A DNA stretch of 64,000 bases from Candidatus Cloacimonadota bacterium (GTDB lineage: Bacteria; Cloacimonadota; Cloacimonadia; Cloacimonadales; Cloacimonadaceae): positions 124,001 through 188,000 of the forward strand of contig JAQWBI010000001.1 in the NCBI GenBank assembly GCA_028706475.1, read 5' to 3'. Within the stretch, counting starts at the first letter, position 1. Every line of letters begins with the position of its first letter. The notes under the pieces were generated by a model that saw only the letters and a program-made list of their open reading frames with translations, searched no databases and was not told where the DNA came from. Both the position numbers and the translations under genes were made by a program. Positions 27,074-35,576 of the stretch are shown here, in pieces.

Positions 27074-28422
27074 AAATCCTCATCATCGATGACGAAAAAA
27101 ACATCCGTCTCAGCCTCACTGGAATCCTGGAGGACGAAGGCTACGACGTGATCAGCTTCGGCAATATCCGCCAGGGATTGGCGGCCTTCGACGACGAGGA
27201 TCCCGATGCGGTCTTGCTGGATGTGAAACTACCCGATGGCAACGGCATCGACGCCCTGGAAAAGATCAAGAGTCTGGCACCGAAGATCCCCGTGATCATG
27301 ATCTCCGGAAACAGCAATATCAGCGACGCTGTGAAGGCCATCAAGCTGGGCGCGTTTGACTTCCTGGAAAAACCGCTCTCACTGCCCAAGATCAAGATTA
27401 CCGTAGCCAAAGCCTTGGATTATTACAAGCTATCCCTGCAAGTTATGCGGATGCAAGCCGACAGCGAGCGCGGCTGGCGCATGATAGGCCAAAGTCCTGT
27501 GATGCAGGAGCTAAACCGCCTCATCAACCGGGTTGCTCCCAGTGCATCCAAGATCCTGATCCAGGGCGAAAGCGGCACCGGTAAAGAGCTGATTGCCCGC
27601 TTGATTCACATGCGTAGCAACCGTGCGGACAAAGCCTTCACAAAGTTCAATTGCGCCGCAATCCCGCGGGAACTCATCGAGAGCGAACTCTTCGGCTTTG
27701 AAAAAGGCGCTTTCACCGGTGCTGATGCCCGTAAAAAGGGAAAACTGGAAGAGGCGGATGGTGGCACTCTGTTTCTGGATGAGATTGGTGATATGGAGCT
27801 GGCGGCGCAAGCCAAGATCTTGAGGGTGATTCAGGAGGGTGAATTTGAGCGCGTGGGCAGCAATCTGACCCGGAAAATCGACGTAAGAGTAATCGCCGCA
27901 ACCAACAAAAATCTATCCGAAATGGTGCAAAACGGCAGCTTTCGGGAAGATCTCTTCTATCGCTTAAACGTAGTACCCATCACCAGCCCACCCCTCAGGG
28001 AACGAAAGAGCGACATTCCGCTGCTGATAGAACACTTTGCCAAAGATCTGGCCCTCGAATTGGGCATGAAAGTTAAAAGCTTCAGTGCGGATGCCTTGGC
28101 CGAAATGCAGCGATATCACTATCCCGGTAATGTGCGCGAATTGAAGAACATCATGGAACGCATCTACCTGCTCTGCGATATGGATTTCTTGAGTGCCGCA
28201 AACCTTGGCGGCATGATCCCGGACAGCAGCCCAAAGACAGAGGGCGACTCGCTGTTCTGGAGCGAAACTGCATCGTTTCAGGACAAGAAAAAGGAATTCG
28301 AGATCCGCTACCTCAGCAAGCAATTGGAGCGCTATAACGGGAATGTATCGAAGACCGCAGAAGCGCTGGGCTTGCAACAGAGCAATCTATCCCGTAAACT
28401 GAGCGAACTGGGTATCCGTTAA
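27070..28422 (+). CDS. NtrX/NtrC-type sigma-54-dependent response regulator
   Basis: 450 residues from GTG 27070 (GTGA overlap with the kinase). Receiver domain 1-115 with D7-D8, phospho-acceptor D51 and the K-P near 101. The AAA+ domain has Walker A GESGTGKE at about 166-173, the sigma-54 contact loop GAFTGA (about 213-218), and a DEIGDM Walker B. The Fis-type HTH at the end reads GNVSKTAEALGLQQSNLSRKLSE. An intact GAFTGA implies sigma-54 activation, so the genome should encode RpoN. I found no convincing -24/-12 site in this window. Confidence 0.93.
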   Translation: MKILIIDDEKNIRLSLTGILEDEGYDVISFGNIRQGLAAFDDEDPDAVLLDVKLPDGNGIDALEKIKSLAPKIPVIMISGNSNISDAVKAIKLGAFDFLEKPLSLPKIKITVAKALDYYKLSLQVMRMQADSERGWRMIGQSPVMQELNRLINRVAPSASKILIQGESGTGKELIARLIHMRSNRADKAFTKFNCAAIPRELIESELFGFEKGAFTGADARKKGKLEEADGGTLFLDEIGDMELAAQAKILRVIQEGEFERVGSNLTRKIDVRVIAATNKNLSEMVQNGSFREDLFYRLNVVPITSPPLRERKSDIPLLIEHFAKDLALELGMKVKSFSADALAEMQRYHYPGNVRELKNIMERIYLLCDMDFLSAANLGGMIPDSSPKTEGDSLFWSETASFQDKKKEFEIRYLSKQLERYNGNVSKTAEALGLQQSNLSRKLSELGIR

Positions 28423-28432
28423 CAATTCTCTA

Positions 28433-28444
28433 CCCCCCCCCCCC
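28433..28444 (+). repeat. Homopolymeric C12 tract
   Basis: Twelve consecutive C residues 11 bp after the response-regulator stop codon. The window is otherwise poor in long homopolymers. Confidence 0.95.
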
Positions 28445-28491
28445 ATCAATATTCCTGTCCCACACAGAGGTTTTCCGCTCTATATTTACCG

Positions 28492-28690
28492 ATTTCCCCC
28501 ACTGCATAGAGCTGTACCGAAGCAGATATCATCGGGTTATCATCGAGTGATCACTGCTTGATAACGGCTTTATATCTGGTTCGGTACTGCCTGGTACAGA
28601 GAGGATGAATGGCACTCAGATCATCATTTTTTGAGGATAACCGGGGTCCCCGCAAAAATTCGAAGCATTTTCGTGGAATGGTTTGAGAAG
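28492..28690. repeat. Dispersed intergenic repeat, copy C (74-bp palindrome plus tail)
   Basis: The best-formed copy. The palindrome 28514-28587 is centred on GTGATCAC (28547-28554), with outer arms GTACCGAA (28514-28521)/TTCGGTAC (28580-28587) and inner arms CAGATAT/ATATCTG. Just after it, GAGGATGAAT is shared with copy D, and about 28634-28686 matches part of the region after the fumarase genes. The rest of this 552-bp gap (to 28974) shows no gene; an in-frame extension of the next gene reaches 28699 but lacks a ribosome site. Confidence 0.85.
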
Positions 28691-28974
28691 GGTTTCGGAT
28701 GTGCTCTGAATGTATGCGGGAAAGCCAACGAAAACAAGCCTTGACAAGGAATAGACGATATATGGATGGTTATTTTGTGAAAAAACCCAGAATCTTGCAT
28801 TGCGAAGTAAAACGACACCGTCAAATAGCGCCCGAATTATGTTCGGTGTGCCAGCGTGTGTCTAGATGTCGTGCCTTCAGATTCTGGTATAGTAGTCATC
28901 AAACCCAATATCTTAGTTTTGTACTGGATATTGTAACAAGATTCCCCGAAAAATACACACTGGAGGTGGAGTTC

Positions 28975-29286
28975 ATGGCAGAGAAACAACAATTTGTGCA
29001 GATCGTGGATATGGCGAGCGGCAAGATTGATCGGATCGTGAACCTCAATGAAATCGACGCAATGAGCGCAGAAGAGAAGCTAGCGCTCAGCAAAGAGAAA
29101 AATCTCTTTATCGTAACTCATCGTTTGCAACCTATTGTGAAGGTTGAGATGAAGAAATCTATTATCGATAGCCCCATGCAATTTGACTCTGTGACACGCG
29201 CGGAGAGTGAAGAGAAAGCTACAGCAGAGCCGAAGATAAAGCCAGAACCGCAAAACAGCAGTAAGGGCCGCAATAAGAAAGTTTAA
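28975..29286 (+). CDS. Hypothetical soluble protein
   Basis: 103 residues from ATG 28975, which follows a strong GGAGGTGGA ribosome site. Not recognised. Residues 1-70 look folded (FVQIVDMASGKIDRIVNLNEIDAM...), with a short I-V-T-H-R-L-Q-P-I-V-K-V strand; the end is a lysine/proline/glutamate-rich low-complexity tail (EPKIKPEPQNSSKGRNKKV). No signal peptide. It may belong with the small zinc protein downstream, 134 bp away. Confidence 0.6.
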   Translation: MAEKQQFVQIVDMASGKIDRIVNLNEIDAMSAEEKLALSKEKNLFIVTHRLQPIVKVEMKKSIIDSPMQFDSVTRAESEEKATAEPKIKPEPQNSSKGRNKKV

Positions 29287-29352
29287 GCCTTTATCTCTAC
29301 GCTCACGAAAAAAAGCTTTTACAAATTTGCGCTATCCAAAATAGTGGCACAA

Positions 29353-29393
29353 ACTGACAGAATTGCCGCAGTTAAGCTGGCCATTGTGTCAGT
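29353..29393. promoter_or_regulatory. Inverted repeat upstream of the zinc-finger protein
   Basis: ACTGACA (29353-29359) and TGTCAGT (29387-29393) are a perfect 7-bp inverted repeat 27 bp apart, ending 27 bp before the start at 29421. It could be an operator or an mRNA hairpin; no known consensus fits. Confidence 0.35.
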
Positions 29394-29420
29394 AATGGCA
29401 TCTCAAAGAAGGAGATATGT

Positions 29421-29783
29421 ATGTTTACATTGGAAGAAAAGCACCTGGATGTGGCGAAGAAAATAGCCCTGGATCATCGTAAGAAAAAACGCTGTGACGA
29501 GTGTTATGATCGCGGATGGATCGGAGTATCTGAGCAAAACCTGCTGATACTTTGCCATCGCTGCGTGGACATTGATGCCGCTATGGAAGATTGGAAACAG
29601 TATGTAAGCGAACACGAAGAATTGAAAGAGCATTTTAGCGAGCTGTTTGAAGAAAACGCTGAAACCGAAACCGCAGAAGAACATCCCGCACAACAAGCAT
29701 ATGAACACAAAAAAGCCCATCCCGTAGGCAAAACAGCCTATGTGCCGGGTCCTAAAAGAACAGGAAGAGCAAAGAAAATCTAA
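29421..29783 (+). CDS. Small protein with DnaJ-like zinc finger
   Basis: 120 residues. C-D-E-C at 25-28 and C-H-R-C at 45-48, spaced as in the DnaJ central zinc finger, suggest one bound zinc. The C-terminal half is acidic then basic (EENAETETAEEHPA, then GPKRTGRAKK). No J-domain. Ribosome site AAGGAGA. It ends 3 bp before ileS and is likely co-transcribed with it. Function unknown; possibly a translation- or folding-linked accessory protein (inference from position). Confidence 0.7.
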   Translation: MFTLEEKHLDVAKKIALDHRKKKRCDECYDRGWIGVSEQNLLILCHRCVDIDAAMEDWKQYVSEHEELKEHFSELFEENAETETAEEHPAQQAYEHKKAHPVGKTAYVPGPKRTGRAKKI

Positions 29784-29786
29784 GCA

Positions 29787-32700
29787 ATGTATAAAAGTAT
29801 AGACCTCAAAGAAAATCCCCGTGATTTGGAAGCCCGGGTGCGCACCTTTTGGACACAGCACAATACCGCGCAAAAAAGCATAGATTGCCGCGAAGGCAAT
29901 CCCCAGTTCATATTTTATGAAGGCCCACCTACGGCAAATGGCAAACCCGGTATCCACCATGTCATGGCACGAACCTTGAAAGACGTGGTCTGCCGCTACA
30001 AAACTATGACCGGTTTTCAAGTGAAACGCAAAGCCGGCTGGGATACCCATGGCTTGCCCGTGGAGATCGAAGTAGAAAAAATGCTGGGTCTGGAAGATAA
30101 AAAAGCCATCGAAGCATACGGTTTGGAAGCATTTTGTAAAGAGTGCCGCAATTCCGTGTTCGCTTACGAAAAGCTCTGGCGTAAAATGACCGAGCTGATG
30201 GCCTATTGGATAGATCTGGATAACCCCTACATCACCCTGGACAACAACTATATAGAGTCCGTCTGGTGGATATTGAACAACTTTTTCCAGCGCGATCTGA
30301 TCTTCAAGGAACACAAGATTGTGCCATATTGCCCTTCCTGCGGTACCCCGCTTTCTTCTCATGAAGTGGCGCAAGGGTACAAGGATGTGGAAGATCCCTC
30401 TGTGTATGTGCGTTTCAAAGCTTTGGACGAAGACAATACATACTACCTGGCCTGGACCACCACGCCATGGACGCTAATCTCAAATGTGGCTCTGGCAGTG
30501 CATCCGGATGAAGATTATGTTTTAGTGACGCATCATCAGCAAAACTTGTATCTGGCAGAAGCGCGTCTTGGGGTATTGGATGGCGAATATGAGGTCATCA
30601 AGCGACTGAAGGGCAAGGATCTGGAACGTCGCCGTTATGAACCGCTCTTCCGCTTTGTGCCTGTGAATAAGGACGCCTGGTTTATTGGTTGTGCGGATTA
30701 TGTGACTATGAGTGACGGCACGGGAATAGTGCATACTGCACCGGCTTTTGGTGCAGACGACTATTCATTGGGGCAAAAATATGACCTGCCATTTGTGAAT
30801 CCAGTAAATGGCGAAGGTAAGTTTAACGAGCAGGTAAGCCCCTGGGCCGGTGTTTTTGTGAAGACTGCCGATAAAGACATCATCCGTAGTCTCAAAGAAA
30901 GCGGCAGCCTCTATCGCCGTGAACAGATCAAGCACAACTATCCGCATTGCTGGCGCTGCAACAGTCCACTGATCTATTATGCTCGCGAAAGCTGGTATAT
31001 ACGCACCACGCTCTTTAAAGAACAGCTCTTGGAAGAAAATCGCAAGATAAAGTGGTATCCGTCCTTTGTGGGAGAAAAAAGATTTGGTGATTGGCTGGAG
31101 AACAATGTTGACTGGGCGCTATCCCGGGATCGTTTTTGGGGAACTCCACTGAATATCTGGGTCTGTGACGATTGCGGTCACAAAAGCTCCGTAGGCTCCC
31201 GCAAGGAACTGTGGGAACGGGGAATAAAAGCCAATGGCGAAGCAGTAAGCGAAGATATGGAACTGCACCGTCCCTACATCGACGAAGTGCTCTTGACCTG
31301 CGATAAATGCAGGGGCAAAATGCACCGTACTCCGGAAGTGATAGATTGCTGGTTCGACAGCGGCTCCATGCCCTTTGCACAGTGGCACTATCCCTTTGAA
31401 AACGCAGATAGATTCGATACTGAGCTCTTCCCCGCCGACTTCATATCCGAAGGTATAGATCAGACCCGCGGCTGGTTCTATAGCATGCTCACCATTGCTA
31501 CTCTGCTAAAAGGGAAATCGTCCTTCAAAAGCTGCCTGGTGAACGACCTCATTCTGGATAAAAAAGGCCAGAAGATGAGTAAAACCCGCGGCAACAGCGT
31601 TGATCCCATCCAATTGATGGATGAACATGGTGCTGATGCCATCCGCTGGTATTTGCTGGAAGTAAGCCCGCCCTGGGTTCCCACGCGCTTTGACGTGGAT
31701 GGAGTCCGGGAGATTCAGAGCAAGTTTGTCGGCACTCTGAAAAACGTCTACTCATTCTATGCCACTTATGCCAATATCGACGGATTTGACGCCTCAAAGT
31801 ACCCTTCTGACTGGGTTCGTGAGGCAGAGATAGACCGCTGGATCATATCCCGTCTGCATTCGCTGATAGCAGATGTGCGGGAATACACTGAAATATATGA
31901 ATTTACAAAGTCTGTGCGTGCAATACAGGACTTTGTAATAGATGAACTTTCGAACTGGTATGTACGTAGAAGCAGACGCAGATTCTGGAGCTTCGAGCTG
32001 GATCAGGACAAAGTGGAGGCGTATCGTACACTGTATATGGTACTGGCTGAGACCGCGAAACTGATCGCACCCTTTGTGCCCTATCTCTCCGAAGAGCTGT
32101 TCCAAAGTCTTTGTGCCGGGGATAGCGTGCATCTGGAAGACTATCCCAAAAGCGATAAACGCTACATCAATAAAGCGCTGGAAAGCGATATGCAGGCAGT
32201 AATCGATGTAGTATCCTTGGGCAGAACCGCTCGTGGCGAAGCCAATATCAAGATACGTCAGCCTTTGGGTGAGATGTATGTGTCGGCAAAGCTGCGCGCA
32301 TCTTTAGACAAAATGCTGCCGCTGGTGCAAGAAGAAGTGAATATCCATCACATCCGTTATGTGGAAGAAGACAGCGACTTTGTGCAATATGAGTTGAAGC
32401 CGCAGTTCAAGGTGATGGGTCCCAAATACGGTAAGCAGATGAAAGCCATTGCTACTTTTCTGGAGACTGTGGATGCTGGGCCTGCGTTAAGGGCATTTGC
32501 CCGGAATCTGCCCTATGAATTTGAGCTGGGGGGCCAGAAGATCAGCCTTTTGGAGGAAGACCTCCTGGTTCAGATACGTCCTCGGGAAGGATATCAGTTT
32601 GCTACCATGAGGGATATCTTTGTGGCTTTGGATACATCTTTGAATGAAGAATTGTTGCGGGAAGGGTATGCTCGTGAACTGGTCAATAAGATTCAGTATT

Positions 32701-32912
32701 CCCGCAAGGATCAAGGCTTTGATATCATGGACCGCATCCAGGTGAAATACTATGCGGATAGCGAAATAGAGGCCGCCATTGCAGAATATAGCGGCTTCAT
32801 AAAGAGCGAAACCTTGGCAGACGAGATCTTACTGTCTAAAGATAGTGATCTGCCCTTGATCGATATCAATGGACGGGAGGTCGGACTCTTGGTACTGAAG
32901 TCCGGAGCCTGA
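29787..32912 (+). CDS. ileS: Isoleucyl-tRNA synthetase (type 2, eukaryotic-like)
   Basis: 1041 residues, class Ia synthetase. The HIGH-type motif is G-I-H-H at about 55-58, inside EGPPTANGKPGIHHV. The CP1 editing domain carries TTPWTLISNVALAV and FGADDYSL. KMSKS is exact at about 596-600 (KGQKMSKTRGN). Cysteine pairs CPSC, CWRC, CDDC and CDKC suggest zinc knuckles. Length and the NPxxLE start place it with type 2 IleRS, often less sensitive to mupirocin. No T-box is visible upstream. Confidence 0.95.
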   Translation: MYKSIDLKENPRDLEARVRTFWTQHNTAQKSIDCREGNPQFIFYEGPPTANGKPGIHHVMARTLKDVVCRYKTMTGFQVKRKAGWDTHGLPVEIEVEKMLGLEDKKAIEAYGLEAFCKECRNSVFAYEKLWRKMTELMAYWIDLDNPYITLDNNYIESVWWILNNFFQRDLIFKEHKIVPYCPSCGTPLSSHEVAQGYKDVEDPSVYVRFKALDEDNTYYLAWTTTPWTLISNVALAVHPDEDYVLVTHHQQNLYLAEARLGVLDGEYEVIKRLKGKDLERRRYEPLFRFVPVNKDAWFIGCADYVTMSDGTGIVHTAPAFGADDYSLGQKYDLPFVNPVNGEGKFNEQVSPWAGVFVKTADKDIIRSLKESGSLYRREQIKHNYPHCWRCNSPLIYYARESWYIRTTLFKEQLLEENRKIKWYPSFVGEKRFGDWLENNVDWALSRDRFWGTPLNIWVCDDCGHKSSVGSRKELWERGIKANGEAVSEDMELHRPYIDEVLLTCDKCRGKMHRTPEVIDCWFDSGSMPFAQWHYPFENADRFDTELFPADFISEGIDQTRGWFYSMLTIATLLKGKSSFKSCLVNDLILDKKGQKMSKTRGNSVDPIQLMDEHGADAIRWYLLEVSPPWVPTRFDVDGVREIQSKFVGTLKNVYSFYATYANIDGFDASKYPSDWVREAEIDRWIISRLHSLIADVREYTEIYEFTKSVRAIQDFVIDELSNWYVRRSRRRFWSFELDQDKVEAYRTLYMVLAETAKLIAPFVPYLSEELFQSLCAGDSVHLEDYPKSDKRYINKALESDMQAVIDVVSLGRTARGEANIKIRQPLGEMYVSAKLRASLDKMLPLVQEEVNIHHIRYVEEDSDFVQYELKPQFKVMGPKYGKQMKAIATFLETVDAGPALRAFARNLPYEFELGGQKISLLEEDLLVQIRPREGYQFATMRDIFVALDTSLNEELLREGYARELVNKIQYSRKDQGFDIMDRIQVKYYADSEIEAAIAEYSGFIKSETLADEILLSKDSDLPLIDINGREVGLLVLKSGA

Positions 32913-32924
32913 CCGGCAGGATAA

Positions 32925-34952
32925 TTGGAGGAAATCATCATACATTACTGTATAAACTGTGGTACAAAGATCCCCGAAAAGGCGAAGTTTTGCCCAAACT
33001 GCGGTGAGAAGGTAGATCAGTCTGTAGAGCTAGATGCCGTCTCCAGCGTTGAAGTAAGTAGCGTAGCGCCGGATATCAAGGAAGCCAGGGAGGAAGTGAA
33101 CACCAATTTCACTCTGCTGGATCCTGGGGATGAATTCCATTCTTACAAGATTCTGCGCATGATGAACAAGGATTCTGAAGGCATTAAATATATAGCCGAA
33201 AAAGACGGTCGTGAATACGTATTGAAGGTTTTCTACAAATCCAGCTTTCATAATATGCATACCCTAGTGAACCTGCAAATGCGCCTGTCCCGCCTGAACA
33301 ATCTGAAAGATACCCGTATTGCCAAAGTGGTGGAAGTAAATCAAAGCCACTCACCGGCATATATGGCGGTGGAATATGTGCACGGAGTGTCTTTGGCAGA
33401 GCTGCGGAAATATAATCCGGAACGCATCACCGAAAACATGGTGCGAGAACTGGGCTTGAAGCTGATCCAAATCGGGAAAGCCGTGCGGAATCATGGTCTC
33501 ACCATATCCAGCCTTACCTTGAATGGAGTAATGGTGAAGGAAGATGGGGAACTGATAATCCTCACCAGCGGCATCCATTATGAAGACGTGGACGAAAGGG
33601 AAGATGTTTACATAGTGGCAAAGATCATGGCTCAGATTTTGGCTAAAAACCCGGTAATTCAACGGCTGTATGATGAAGACAGGCTGCGCTCAAACAAGTT
33701 TATGCCCATTGTGGGCGTAAGTGTGAACCTGAACAAAGTTCTGTCTGAGGCCTTGCATCGTAATATTGTTCAACGCTATGGCAGCCTGGAAGAGCTGGAA
33801 CAGGCAATCGGAAAGTTACCTCCCGTGGAGGGGGCTGAACTGGTTGTACAGCAGGATACCATGGTTCTGGATACAGGACAGGACTCTACTGCAAGGTCTA
33901 TGCCGCGTGCCCGTATAGAATATGGATTTTGGGCCTTGGTGATAGTGGTGATCATAGCCATTGCCATGCTCTTTACCACCAATATTTACACAGTTCTGTT
34001 TGGGGCAAAGGGTGATAAACTGCAATATACCGGATTCAGCTTCGGGAGCGATTCTGCCGATGATGACAGCCTGCGTGCCCCAGCGGCAAAGCTTCCGCCG
34101 AGGGAAGGACGAAGTCCTGCACAAACCACTTATGGAGAGCTGAAAAGGTTCGATGATCAACCCCGAATTGATCCCCGTCGAAGTATTGACACCAGCGTAG
34201 AAAGTCCCGCTCCTGCTCCTGTAATCAAGCCCAAACGCCCCGGAGCGAACTTCGTCTACATAGAGCCCGGAACCTATGGATTTGGCAGATTAAGTGACAA
34301 TCAGGCCCATAATGTATCGCTATCTGGCTTCTACATCAGCAAGTACGAACTAACTCAGGCGGAATGGAACCGCTTGATGAAGCCAGCAAAGGTAAGCGAA
34401 GTAGGCAATAAACTGCCGGTGGACAATGTCAGTTGGTTCGATATCGCTATTTTCTGTAATGGCTTGAGTGAAGAACAAGGACTCACACCAGCTTACAAAA
34501 TCCGCGGTGTGGGCGCTTCCAGAGTGGTAACCTGCGATTTTGACGCAAACGGCTACCGTCTGCCTACCGAAGCGGAATGGGAATATGCTGCCAAAGCTGG
34601 TAAACTCTTCAATTACAGTGGCTCGGACGATCCTGAGGACGTGGCATGGTATAGAGATAACTCCGCCGGAAAGCTGCGTCAACCTGGTCTAAAGGACGCA
34701 AATGCCTTTGGCCTCTACGATTGCAGCGGTAATGTATCGGAATGGGTTTGGGATTGGTATGATGCAAATTACATCCGCGCATTGCCCACTTTTGTAAATC
34801 CGAATGGGCCTGCCACCGGAACTCAGAAGACCATCCGCGGTGGCAACGTGATGAACAGCGAAGGTCGCAATCTGAATATCCTCTGGCGTGAAAAAGGAGA
34901 TCCCAACCGGGGCTATCCCTTCGTGGGCTTCAGGTTGGCGAGAAGCAAGTAG
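32925..34952 (+). CDS. Zinc ribbon - pseudokinase - TM - sulfatase-modifying-factor fusion protein
   Basis: 675 residues from TTG 32925. Layout: zinc ribbon C-I-N-C...C-P-N-C (about 9-28); kinase-like domain (about 65-305); TM helix (about 334-357); proline-rich linker; FGE/sulfatase-modifying-factor domain (about 440-675) with GYRLPTEAEWEYAAK, CSGNVSEWVWDW, and GFRLARSK. The kinase keeps the VAIK-type lysine (YVLKVF), but HRD reads H-G-L and DFG reads T-S-G, so it should be inactive. The FGE part lacks the redox cysteines after RGG. The start is uncertain: GGAGG lies after the TTG, followed in frame only by ATC/ATA codons before the first cysteine. Probably a sensor or scaffold, with the FGE part outside the cytoplasm. 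Confidence 0.75.
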   Translation: MEEIIIHYCINCGTKIPEKAKFCPNCGEKVDQSVELDAVSSVEVSSVAPDIKEAREEVNTNFTLLDPGDEFHSYKILRMMNKDSEGIKYIAEKDGREYVLKVFYKSSFHNMHTLVNLQMRLSRLNNLKDTRIAKVVEVNQSHSPAYMAVEYVHGVSLAELRKYNPERITENMVRELGLKLIQIGKAVRNHGLTISSLTLNGVMVKEDGELIILTSGIHYEDVDEREDVYIVAKIMAQILAKNPVIQRLYDEDRLRSNKFMPIVGVSVNLNKVLSEALHRNIVQRYGSLEELEQAIGKLPPVEGAELVVQQDTMVLDTGQDSTARSMPRARIEYGFWALVIVVIIAIAMLFTTNIYTVLFGAKGDKLQYTGFSFGSDSADDDSLRAPAAKLPPREGRSPAQTTYGELKRFDDQPRIDPRRSIDTSVESPAPAPVIKPKRPGANFVYIEPGTYGFGRLSDNQAHNVSLSGFYISKYELTQAEWNRLMKPAKVSEVGNKLPVDNVSWFDIAIFCNGLSEEQGLTPAYKIRGVGASRVVTCDFDANGYRLPTEAEWEYAAKAGKLFNYSGSDDPEDVAWYRDNSAGKLRQPGLKDANAFGLYDCSGNVSEWVWDWYDANYIRALPTFVNPNGPATGTQKTIRGGNVMNSEGRNLNILWREKGDPNRGYPFVGFRLARSK

Positions 34953-35114
34953 CGCCAGATCGGTTCCGCAGCCGGATCAAGCTCTGTAAACGAGCCGCAT
35001 GATCGAAGACGCACTATTGTCTGTTCCAAAAGCAATGCTTGTGCGGTGAAGCGTGACGATCTGAAAAAAGTATTGACAAAAAATTGGGCTTAAAAGAGAT
35101 TGCTCAAACGGTGT

Positions 35115-35189
35115 TCCGGAATAGCTCAGCGGTAGAGCGGGTGGCTGTTAACCACTAGGTCGGGGGTTCGAATCCCTCTTCCGGAGCCA
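35115..35189 (+). tRNA. tRNA-Asn (GTT), CCA encoded
   Basis: Cloverleaf by eye: acceptor TCCGGAA (35115-35121) pairs fully with TTCCGGA (35179-35185), discriminator G, CCA at 35187-35189. The D arm is GCTC...GAGC, the anticodon loop CTGTTAA gives GTT, and the T arm has GGTTCGAATC. TTGACA at 35073-35078 is a likely -35. Confidence 0.95.
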
Positions 35190-35198
35190 GTATAGTTT

Positions 35199-35222
35199 GC
35201 CCTCTATTCGGAGGGCGTTTTT
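35199..35222 (+). terminator. Rho-independent terminator of tRNA-Asn
   Basis: GCCCTC-tattcg-GAGGGC followed by GTTTTT, 10 bp after the CCA end. Confidence 0.88.
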
Positions 35223-35267
35223 GTGTCTTGATGTTGTATGCTGTTCTACCTAAACTAGAGTTATGTC

Positions 35268-35520
35268 GAGCTTGGTGTGCTAATCTCCGTATTGCCACAG
35301 CGACCGAAGGGAGCTTTTGATCCCTTCTCTTTCCCTTTGTTCGATGCAGTGTTGAAGCTGATATCAAGCCGTTATGAAGCAGTGATCACTCGATGATAAC
35401 GGCTTGATATCAGGTTCAAGTATAGATAAACCAAAGGGGGAATGAAGCTTGTGAATCCTTTGGTAGATTATCTGCCTTTGCGGAGTTTGGGGGCCCAGTA
35501 GCAAACGACATTTGTGCCTC
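35268..35520. repeat. Dispersed intergenic repeat, copy B (long form)
   Basis: Near-twin of copy A, downstream of tRNA-Asn. It has the best-conserved inner arms: 18 bp, ctgatatcaagccgttat (35358-35375) and its exact complement (35396-35413), around GTGATCAC (35382-35389), with TTGAA/TTCAA outside. The flanks shared with copy A include GACCGAAGGGAGCTTTTGAT before and AACCAAAGGGGGAATGAAGC after. The space from 35223 to 35576 has no gene besides. Confidence 0.88.
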
Positions 35521-35576
35521 AACGAGTCAATAGGTCATGGGATTGATGAGCGGAGATTCTTTTAGGGAGCTACAAA

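Noticed and set aside
28699-28974. Upstream extension of the 103-residue protein, with two CxxC pairs
   Set aside because: The strong ribosome site is at 28962-28970, directly before ATG 28975; the extension overlaps repeat tail sequence and looks random.
29344-29365. TGGCAC...TTGC resembling a sigma-54 promoter
   Set aside because: The spacing between GG and GC is 17 bp rather than 10, so it cannot be a -24/-12 site.
29403-30374. 323-codon open frame antisense to the zinc protein and ileS
   Set aside because: Overlaps two real genes completely and its product has no recognisable domain.
34240-34949. True formylglycine-generating enzyme
   Set aside because: The cysteines expected after the RGG block are missing, so only the fold is supported.
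35155-35367. Minus-strand open frame across tRNA-Asn
   Set aside because: It runs through a tRNA gene, its terminator and a dispersed repeat; its product is not credible.
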